Origin: Parachlamydiaceae bacterium
GTDB taxonomy: Bacteria; Chlamydiota; Chlamydiia; Chlamydiales; Parachlamydiaceae
Direction: 5' to 3'
DNA: 10,909 nt
Assembly (NCBI GenBank): GCA_013815395.1
Contig: JACDGH010000065.1
Coordinates: 1 to 10,909 of the forward strand
A model generated the notes under the pieces. It saw only the letters and a program-made list of their open reading frames with translations. It had not been told where the DNA came from and made no database searches. The position numbers and the translations under genes were made by a program. Positions 5,780-10,909 of this stretch are shown piece by piece (the stretch's first letter is position 1; every line of letters starts with the position of its first letter).

Positions 5780-8513
5780 CTTCAGGATGAAGCGTTTTTC
5801 TTATATTAAATAAGTCCAATGCTTCAACGGTTTCATATTCAAGGCTATTTTTGTAGCATTGCTTAATTTCGAAGAGATCCTGCTGGTGCTTAGTAATACT
5901 TTGGATTTCTTCTTCGGTATCCACAATTTTTGGACGAATAAAAAGTAAAAGATTGCGTTTTTCATCTCGATTTGTTTTAGCGCTAAAACCAGCGCCTAAA
6001 AGTGGAATGCCTCCCAAGCATGGAACTTGGGCTCTATCACGCGATTCCTGATCTTGCAACATTCCGCTTATGATCAGGAAGTAATTGTCGGGAATGTGCA
6101 CACGAGTAGTGGTGCGGCTAGTTCTGGTGGTTGGGCCTGGACTTGTGCTCGCGGTATTCGCATCAGTAATCAATCCGGCAACAACAGTGCTAACCTCTTC
6201 TGAAATATCAAGCGTAACAATATTCCCATTGCCAATATATGGGGTGACTTTAAAAGTTGTACCAATATCTCGGAATTCAAAGTTGCTAGTAATGACAGAA
6301 CCAAAGTCATTAGAAATGGATTGCGTACGGAAAGGAGTGTTAATGCCTACAAAAATCTCAGCTGGAGCCCCATCTTCACTAAGTAATTTAGGATTCATGA
6401 TGACTTTATCGCGGGCTTTATCGTGCAACGCGCTTACTAAACCACCAATAGAACCAAATTCCCTGCCACAGTGAGTAATTTTTTGTCCAATCACACCAAG
6501 ATTGAAACCACTTGCATTTGCCAAGTTAGTCCCATTAGGTATAAAAGGCAGCCCTGTGGTGCTTTGAATAACTTGGCCTAAGCTATTAAGCCCAGTGGTA
6601 GCAAGTGCGCCAGTAAGTGTAGAAGCGCCAGGGATAAATCCTTGAGATCCCGAAACATTTCCCCCGCCAAAGCGTGTGCCATAAGCTACACTGTAATTTA
6701 ATGAGTCGGTAATTGTTGTTTCTAAGATCAACATTTCTATCAGGACTTGACGCATTGGAGTGTCAATTTCCTTTACCAGCTCAATTGCTTTAGCAATAGC
6801 ATCAGGGGAGCCGCTAAAAATAAAACTATTGCTTGGGTCTAGCCATTGTACACTGCGAAGCGTTGAAATTAAATCCTCGTTCCCTCTTTCATTTTGTTGA
6901 AGAGAATCGGCAATTTGTCTTAAAACTCTTTCTAAGGAATCTCCACGTCGGTACAACAATTTTAAAATGTAAAATTTTGCCTTTTTTTCGACTCCACCTG
7001 GTAATCTAGGGCGGCCTTGAAATTGACGGCTTAGCCTTTCAGGATTAAAGTTTTCACCCGCATCCAATTCATAAAGCCAATTACCATCGTTACCTCGATT
7101 CCATCGTCCTTTTGGTTCCGGTCCGATGGGTGCGTTTAAGACACCACCAGGTGTAAAGATCCAGTTTCCATCAACATCTCTTGACCAGGAGCCCTTTGGT
7201 GGAACTGAAGGGATTGTTTCTACTTCTCCGGGCGCAGTAGGGATTAATTGAGGTCTAAAAGTCCAGTTTCCTTCTGTTCCAGGCACCCATTGTCCAGACG
7301 GAGTTCTAAGGATTTCCGGAGCGCTTGTTGTTCCAGGAAGTGTAACACCTGCACGTGGGGTAATGTTAGTTCTTCCAAGACGAAGATCGTTCATATCAAG
7401 AATGCGCGTTTCCCCTTGATCTTGATCGAGATATTGCATGATAGAAATTGTGCGTTCGACCAGGAAGGGGGTGGATACGATAAAAATGCTATTGGTAGCG
7501 GTGTGCGTCACAAAATTGAGGGACTGCTCTTGTGAGATTGGCTCCATGATTTTCTGGGCGATCGGCACTAAAGCATCGATGGCAGTAAGTCTGCTCACAT
7601 ATTGACCAATCACAAGTCCACTATTGGGAGCATCGATACTCTTGAGTAGCTGTGAAATTTTGTTAATATTCGTTACAAAGTCAGTGACGATAAGATGATT
7701 GCTGTTTTTGATAACTTCGATAAGGGCAACATCTGAAATCAAGGGTCGTAAAACTAAAGCTGCTTTTTCAGGGTCCAGAGTATTAAGGCGGAAAACTTGA
7801 GTGACTATTTCGTTGCTACGTGAATCGGGATTTAGAGGGTCGCCAACAACTACTTTAGAAATGCTGTTAACCTTTGGATTTTTGTGAATAATTAAATTAT
7901 CACCTTCTTCAAGAAGATTGAGATCATGTATGCGCAATTCCTGTAGAAGAGCTGTAATGATATTCTCAATGGTGGTGGGTTCTTCAGAGATAATTGTGAC
8001 ATTGAATTGCAAATCATTTTCATCGAAGACAAAATTCTTGTTGGAAATTCTACTGATAAAGCGAATGTATTCAATGATACTGACATTATTGAAATTGATT
8101 AAAATCGTTCTAGGAGTAGCTGCAGAAGTTGAATTTTCAGGCAGTCCAGGGGATCTTATTAAGTCGAGTGCTACTTCTTGTGGATTAGGTGCATTTTCTG
8201 GAAAGGTTTGTTTAATAGAGAAATCACTCGGGTCAACGAGCTGTGATTGTCTATTAGGCTCGCTTGTTGAGCTGGTGAGAGAATATAAATTAAAATCAGG
8301 CGATTCTTTTGATTCATTGAGTGGCTGGTTTCGCAAGATGCTTGCAATGTTAGGGGCAGTGCCAGGTGGTGCATTGTCATTTGTCCAGTCAAGCTCTGGA
8401 TGGTACATGAGCTGATTATCTGTCGATAAACAGAAAAGCTCACGATGGGAAAATGCTGCGCCGAGGAGCAGATTAAATCTTACAAGCCAAAGGAAAGTCG
8501 ATTTTCTTTTCAT
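5754..8513 (-). CDS. sctC: Type III secretion outer-membrane secretin SctC (YscC type)
   Basis: Secretins form the multimeric outer-membrane ring through which type III substrates leave the cell. The 919-aa protein has a signal peptide (about 1-22, ending GAAFS), a Ser/Pro/Asn-rich N-terminal stretch (about 35-135), an N0 domain (about 136-213), N1 (about 234-295), N2 (about 300-365), a long insert with Trp repeats (366-510), N3 (about 511-590) and the secretin core (about 590-865). The core has KVIMNPKLLSEDGAPAEIFVG, the FRDIGTTFKVTPYI segment (747-760) and the signature VPCLGGIPLLG (830-840). The tail ends with a Cys pair (CEC). SctC is preferred to the type II GspD because the protein is very large and a pkn5-like kinase lies upstream on the same strand, as in chlamydial type III clusters, and no gsp genes adjoin. 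GspD remains the alternative. The ATG at 8513 lacks a good Shine-Dalgarno. Confidence 0.88.
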   Translation of the reverse strand: MKRKSTFLWLVRFNLLLGAAFSHRELFCLSTDNQLMYHPELDWTNDNAPPGTAPNIASILRNQPLNESKESPDFNLYSLTSSTSEPNRQSQLVDPSDFSIKQTFPENAPNPQEVALDLIRSPGLPENSTSAATPRTILINFNNVSIIEYIRFISRISNKNFVFDENDLQFNVTIISEEPTTIENIITALLQELRIHDLNLLEEGDNLIIHKNPKVNSISKVVVGDPLNPDSRSNEIVTQVFRLNTLDPEKAALVLRPLISDVALIEVIKNSNHLIVTDFVTNINKISQLLKSIDAPNSGLVIGQYVSRLTAIDALVPIAQKIMEPISQEQSLNFVTHTATNSIFIVSTPFLVERTISIMQYLDQDQGETRILDMNDLRLGRTNITPRAGVTLPGTTSAPEILRTPSGQWVPGTEGNWTFRPQLIPTAPGEVETIPSVPPKGSWSRDVDGNWIFTPGGVLNAPIGPEPKGRWNRGNDGNWLYELDAGENFNPERLSRQFQGRPRLPGGVEKKAKFYILKLLYRRGDSLERVLRQIADSLQQNERGNEDLISTLRSVQWLDPSNSFIFSGSPDAIAKAIELVKEIDTPMRQVLIEMLILETTITDSLNYSVAYGTRFGGGNVSGSQGFIPGASTLTGALATTGLNSLGQVIQSTTGLPFIPNGTNLANASGFNLGVIGQKITHCGREFGSIGGLVSALHDKARDKVIMNPKLLSEDGAPAEIFVGINTPFRTQSISNDFGSVITSNFEFRDIGTTFKVTPYIGNGNIVTLDISEEVSTVVAGLITDANTASTSPGPTTRTSRTTTRVHIPDNYFLIISGMLQDQESRDRAQVPCLGGIPLLGAGFSAKTNRDEKRNLLLFIRPKIVDTEEEIQSITKHQQDLFEIKQCYKNSLEYETVEALDLFNIRKTLHPEDEYDCECN
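7071..7298 (-). repeat. Three Trp-rich peptide repeats inside the secretin
   Basis: Residues 406-419, 440-453 and 468-481 of the secretin follow the pattern [SK]-G-x-W-x(5)-G-N-W-x-[FY]: SGQWVPGTEGNWTF, KGSWSRDVDGNWIF and KGRWNRGNDGNWLY. They are 34 and 28 residues apart, joined by Pro/Gly-rich linkers. The block lies between the N2 and N3 domains, where secretins normally have only a short linker. The repeated words are coding repeats, not a DNA element. Confidence 0.85.
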
Positions 8514-8574
8514 GAGTCTGCGCTTAAAGTTTGCGTTTACTATGCTAATATAATGGTGTCATGTGCGTCGGCAC

Positions 8575-8605
8575 TTCCTTTTACAAAAGGAAATATTTTA
8601 TTTCC
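8575..8605. promoter_or_regulatory. Two abutting palindromes upstream of sctC, possible operator
   Basis: TTCCTTTT-AC-AAAAGGAA (8575-8592) is a perfect inverted repeat. It overlaps GGAAATA-TTT-TATTTCC (8589-8605), also perfect. They share the GGAA half-site, giving alternating TTCC/GGAA/TTCC elements about 62-92 bp before the sctC ATG, in the expected promoter zone. The symmetry suggests a dimeric regulator site or, as RNA, a leader hairpin. No known chlamydial operator is recognised. Confidence 0.35.
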
Positions 8606-8732
8606 ATATAAAAGATGTTATTCGCGTAATTTTTATGCATTATTTGCCTTACAGCCAATTGGCGAGTAAGTTCAAGACAAGGATATCATGGACTGTTATA
8701 AGATAAATCATTTAAACATAATATGAAAGCAT

Positions 8733-8773
8733 AAAAAAAAAGCAATTTTCCCCCTTCCTGGGAAGAATTGGGG
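8733..8773 (-). terminator. Terminator-like hairpin upstream of sctC
   Basis: On the minus strand CCCC (8773-8770) pairs with GGGG (8753-8750), and CTTC (8765-8762) pairs with GAAG (8757-8754) around a 4-nt loop, with an AATT bulge between the stems. GAAAATTGC and then a run of nine T (8741-8733) follow. It would stop minus-strand transcripts arriving from the kinase side, so sctC would need its own promoter in the 220 bp below it. The 9-nt gap before the T run lowers confidence. Confidence 0.4.
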
Positions 8774-9060
8774 CGGGATTTCTTAGTGTGGTTTTTATAC
8801 GTTTTGAGGCTAAGGGGGTACAGAGGGAGAGAGGAATGGTAAAAAGGAATGAAAAGATGGAACGATAAAACCATATTAATGATATTAAACGATAAAGAAG
8901 AGATAATTAAAAAGGCTCGAGGGTGCAAAGTAGATGGTGTATTTAATTTCTAATTGTTCTTTTTTAAGAATAACGTCATTTTTCTTGCTATGAGAAACTG
9001 AATTCTCTAATATAGTTGTCTCGATAAGCGTCTGAGATGGATGTTAATTAAAAATAACAA

Positions 9061-9064
9061 AGGA
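9061..9064 (+). promoter_or_regulatory. Shine-Dalgarno of the plus-strand hypothetical gene
   Basis: AGGA lies 7 nt before the ATG at 9072 within an A-rich leader (AAAGGAAAAAAGT before ATG). It is one of the clearest ribosome sites in the window and supports both the start and the reality of this gene. Confidence 0.7.
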
Positions 9065-9071
9065 AAAAAGT

Positions 9072-9686
9072 ATGTCATCAGTAGGTTTTAATACTACAAT
9101 TAAGAATGTTGTGCCATTAATAGGCAGAGAAATAGCAAAAACAAGCAATGGCAGGGTTTCAATTAAGTCGAATTCATATCCAAAAAGATTTTTTTCTTCA
9201 CAATATGTTGAACAACCTAAATTAGAATTGCGTAACTTTTCTGCTATGTCTGAAGCTGCTGCAAGCTGTAAAACAGCTCAGGTCGGAGTCAAAATTGTGA
9301 TGGGATCAAAAAATGGGGAATCTGGGAATGTCACCGATCCTGTTTTTAAAACAATTATTGCTGTGATTTCTTCTTCTTCTCAAACTAAAAGAGCTTCATT
9401 ATTAGCAGTCGCTTTGAATAAAACCCCAGATGTTTTTTACGATTTAATAAACTGTGATAAATTAGTTGCATGTGCTAATGAATTTTGCGATTCAGTTACA
9501 ATAGAAAAAATTAAAGAGCTGATCGATAAAGAATATTCTCGTCAAGCATTAGTTCAAATTTTAATAAGCTGGGAGGAAGCTAAATTGCAAAAAGATAAAC
9601 AAATAATTATAACTAATTTAGGAGATACTTTGCATTGGCTTTTTAATCAAGCAAAAAAATTAGCTGCAGATCCTGCATTACTATAA
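9072..9686 (+). CDS. Hypothetical protein of 204 aa, unrecognised
   Basis: I do not recognise this protein. It has 204 residues, no signal peptide and no membrane segment. The first 60 or so residues are rich in Ser, Asn, Thr and Lys and look disordered (MSSVGFNTTIKNVV onward). From about 90 it appears helical and more ordered, with Cys at 66, 128, 134 and 139, an ISSSSQTKR stretch near 99 and a LISWEEAKLQKDK segment near 164. The gene is a complete unit: AGGA Shine-Dalgarno, ATG, TAA stop and a strong terminator 18 bp later. It lies on the opposite strand between the pkn5-like kinase and sctC, which are adjacent in classical Chlamydia, so it looks like an insertion. A Ser-rich flexible N-terminus beside secretion genes would suit a type III effector, but that is inference only. 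Confidence 0.8.
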   Translation: MSSVGFNTTIKNVVPLIGREIAKTSNGRVSIKSNSYPKRFFSSQYVEQPKLELRNFSAMSEAAASCKTAQVGVKIVMGSKNGESGNVTDPVFKTIIAVISSSSQTKRASLLAVALNKTPDVFYDLINCDKLVACANEFCDSVTIEKIKELIDKEYSRQALVQILISWEEAKLQKDKQIIITNLGDTLHWLFNQAKKLAADPALL

Positions 9687-9881
9687 TCTCAAATTCTCAT
9701 ATTCCCATGCCCGGGCATAAATCATGCCTGTGCGTGGGCCTTTTTTCATTTTCCATTTCTTGACTTCATTCAAGTTCAGTGCCCCGCATTTTTTAATTAA
9801 CTGCCCATAACGGAGACTCTCTGGCTTCCATAATTTGAGCTTTATTTTTTTCGGCGAATACTGAGAAGGATGATGGCTCTT
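9681..9881 (-). other. Coding-like 66-codon frame running on from the kinase stop
   Basis: On the minus strand this frame is open for 66 codons between TGA (9884-9882) and TAG (9683-9681). It overlaps the last 40 bp of the kinase gene in another frame. About 53 codons lie past the kinase stop. The peptide looks protein-like, with three Trp and segments such as KLWKPESLRYGQLIKK and KKGPRTGMIYARAWEYE. It has no good start: the only in-frame ATGs are internal and late. One extra A in the A7 tract at the kinase end (CGA AAA AAA TAA) would fuse it to the kinase as an extension of about 55 residues. It may be a slipped C-terminus, a gene remnant or chance; the plus-strand terminator lies within it. 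I do not recognise the peptide. Confidence 0.3.
9704..9746 (+). terminator. Strong intrinsic terminator of the plus-strand gene
   Basis: CCCATGC (9704-9710) pairs with GCGTGGG (9732-9738), and CGGGCAT (9712-9718) pairs with ATGCCTG (9724-9730), allowing two G-U pairs. One mismatch separates the two stems and the loop is AAATC. CC and six T (9741-9746) follow directly. It starts 18 bp after the stop of the 204-aa gene. It also contains the 12-bp palindrome ATGCCCGGGCAT (9707-9718). Confidence 0.85.
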
Positions 9882-10909
9882 TCACGTGCGGACTGAATAG
9901 AAGAAAATGATAGTTTGCGTAGAATGGCATCAACAAGTTTTTGAGGTGAAAATCGAACATTTTCCTGAATGATTTTTTTTAAAGCGCTCTGAGTAAATTC
10001 CGGTTCAACTGCGCTTTCAGCTATTTCTGCAGCCTGAGAACTTAAAATAAGTGTGTCGTCGATCTCCCAAGGAAGAGTCATTTCTTTAAATTCGGTCTCA
10101 GAGTTTATTCCTAAGGCTGTATTTTTAGCATTGATGGGGAAGGGGATATCTGTAGTTGAAGCGACCTTCCATAAATTACTGTAGCCGCAAGACACATATT
10201 TCAATGTGTTTTCTGAAGGAGAAAGGATCAGATAGCTCAAGGTTATTGGCTGGCTTGTCTTATCTTTAGTGATTAAAGTGTTTAGCATGGTTATTAAAGC
10301 AAGGGGTTGATCTGCAATAGGTTCAAGCGCGCGAATCATTCCTCGCAAAATAGCAATGTAGAGAATTCCTTCAGCTCCTTTGATAGAGGCTTCCCCTATA
10401 AGTATTCCATAGCTCCCGTTTGGAAGGATAAAACTATCGCAATAAATTCCATAGAGATTCATCATTTTCAACGCAGCCACTCCAAAATCGATAGTATCCC
10501 AATTGGAAAGTTTTGCTGGGGTTAGCATTAATTGAGCAAGGCGAAGATCCTCTGAAAGTTCACTTAATTGATCCCTCGATTTTTTTTCCTTTTGCATGCT
10601 ATTAGAGTTTAGATACTCTGAAATATCGTTAATGAAATCAACCACATCCTGATAACGGTCTTCAGGTTTAGGCTGTAAAGTTTTAGTGAGTATTTTTTGG
10701 ATGCCTTTTGGCATAAGGGATAAGTGAATGTGCCCATGCGAGAGTTTTCCTAAAATTAGCTCGTAGGCAATGATGCCTAATGAGTAGATATCTGACGGAT
10801 AAGAGACTGATTCAGGATCTTCGCGCTGTTCCGGGCTCATGTAAATAGGTGTGCCAATTAATTTATGCTTTGCAGGTTGATCATGTGTATTTTTTTCCGT
10901 AAGTAACTG
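9842..10909 (-). CDS. pkn5: Ser/Thr protein kinase (pkn5-like) with C-terminal degenerate PPM/SpoIIE-type domain, 5' end missing
   Basis: The frame is open to the window edge, so only the last 355 residues are seen. Counting from the edge, GTPIYMSPEQ (19-28) is the activation-segment end of a Hanks-type kinase, DIYSLGIIAYELILG follows at about 41-55, and PEDRYQDV is the final kinase motif near 80-87. The ATP-binding and catalytic loops lie outside the window. After a Lys/Glu-rich linker (about 100-115), residues from about 120 to the end follow the order of a PPM/SpoIIE (RsbU) phosphatase: an LAQLMLTPAKL helix, LYGIYCD, IGEASIKG, LRGMIRAL, LSYLILSP, LKYVSCGYS. The usual Asp metal ligands are largely missing. 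In classical Chlamydia pkn5 lies between sctQ and sctC and its product is reported as a secreted protein, so a type III regulator or substrate is likely. The symbol rests on synteny. Confidence 0.85.
   Translation of the reverse strand, partial: QLLTEKNTHDQPAKHKLIGTPIYMSPEQREDPESVSYPSDIYSLGIIAYELILGKLSHGHIHLSLMPKGIQKILTKTLQPKPEDRYQDVVDFINDISEYLNSNSMQKEKKSRDQLSELSEDLRLAQLMLTPAKLSNWDTIDFGVAALKMMNLYGIYCDSFILPNGSYGILIGEASIKGAEGILYIAILRGMIRALEPIADQPLALITMLNTLITKDKTSQPITLSYLILSPSENTLKYVSCGYSNLWKVASTTDIPFPINAKNTALGINSETEFKEMTLPWEIDDTLILSSQAAEIAESAVEPEFTQSALKKIIQENVRFSPQKLVDAILRKLSFSSIQSARERAIILLSIRRKK

Larger units (their letters stand above)
8514..9071. other. Intergenic region between sctC and the plus-strand gene
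   Basis: This 558-bp gap separates two divergently transcribed genes. It contains palindromes near sctC and a minus-strand terminator-like hairpin, listed separately, plus a short inverted repeat TTCTT-TTTT-AAGAA (8957-8970). The stretch 8800-8940 is purine-rich on the plus strand. Short open frames here start poorly and look unlike proteins. Both promoters should lie here, but I cannot place a convincing -35/-10 pair. Confidence 0.5.

Noticed and set aside
6085..6474. 129-aa plus-strand open frame
   Set aside because: It is antisense to the conserved secretin core, where the minus-strand frame has clear family motifs.
7918..8415. 165-aa plus-strand open frame
   Set aside because: It is entirely antisense to the well-supported secretin N-terminal region and has Ser-rich shadow composition.
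5754..8513. Assignment of the secretin as type II GspD
   Set aside because: Domain order fits both, but there are no gsp neighbours, the protein is very large, and a pkn5-like kinase lies upstream as in chlamydial type III clusters. It is kept only as an alternative.
8445..8669. 74-aa plus-strand open frame over the sctC start
   Set aside because: It lies antisense to the signal peptide of sctC and over the palindromes, and the peptide shows no recognisable protein features.
8686..8928. 80-aa minus-strand open frame with hydrophobic segments
   Set aside because: It overlaps the terminator-like hairpin and A9 tract, has no Shine-Dalgarno, and its Ser/Leu/Tyr-rich content looks like translated purine-rich non-coding DNA.

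Overview
The window looks like chromosomal DNA of a chlamydia, most likely an amoeba-associated lineage such as Parachlamydiaceae. The evidence is a moderately AT-rich sequence, a Ser/Thr-kinase gene (pkn5 type) lying upstream of a very large type III secretion secretin gene (sctC) on the same strand, and a secretin length (919 aa) close to what I recall for the chlamydial family. Classical Chlamydia have pkn5 directly before sctC. The genus is inferred from gene content and style, not from a search.

Layout. Positions 1-313 hold a non-coding inverted repeat and the 3' flank of der. Der/EngA, the double GTPase of ribosome assembly, is at 314-1795 (-). The 370-bp divergent gap to the SulP anion transporter (2166-4070, +) contains a terminator-like hairpin in the der leader and an inverted array of 9-bp repeats. 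A second inverted repeat of the first type lies between the 3' ends of SulP and the next gene. From 8513 down to 4376 (-) comes a compact three-gene unit: SctC secretin, an overlapping TPR lipoprotein-like protein, and an exported, altered YidD-like protein that starts at TTG just after the TPR stop codon. Upstream of sctC is a 558-bp gap with palindromes and a minus-strand terminator-like hairpin. A self-contained plus-strand gene of unknown function follows (9072-9686), with its own Shine-Dalgarno and a strong terminator. The window ends inside a Ser/Thr kinase (9842-10909, -, 5' end missing) whose C-terminal half resembles a PPM/SpoIIE phosphatase with its metal ligands lost.

How the genes may work together. 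SctC would form the outer-membrane ring of the injectisome. The overlapping TPR lipoprotein is well placed to be its assembly or pilotin factor, and the YidD-like exported protein is translationally coupled to it. The kinase with a dead-phosphatase domain is probably a regulator or a secreted substrate of the same system. The plus-strand gene splits the kinase-sctC arrangement and looks like an insertion; it could encode a lineage-specific secreted protein. The most unusual points are the degenerate phosphatase domain, a coding-like 66-codon frame reached by a one-base slip in an A7 tract at the kinase stop, the Trp-rich triple repeat inside the secretin, the coupled TPR/YidD-like pair, and the two inverted-repeat families.
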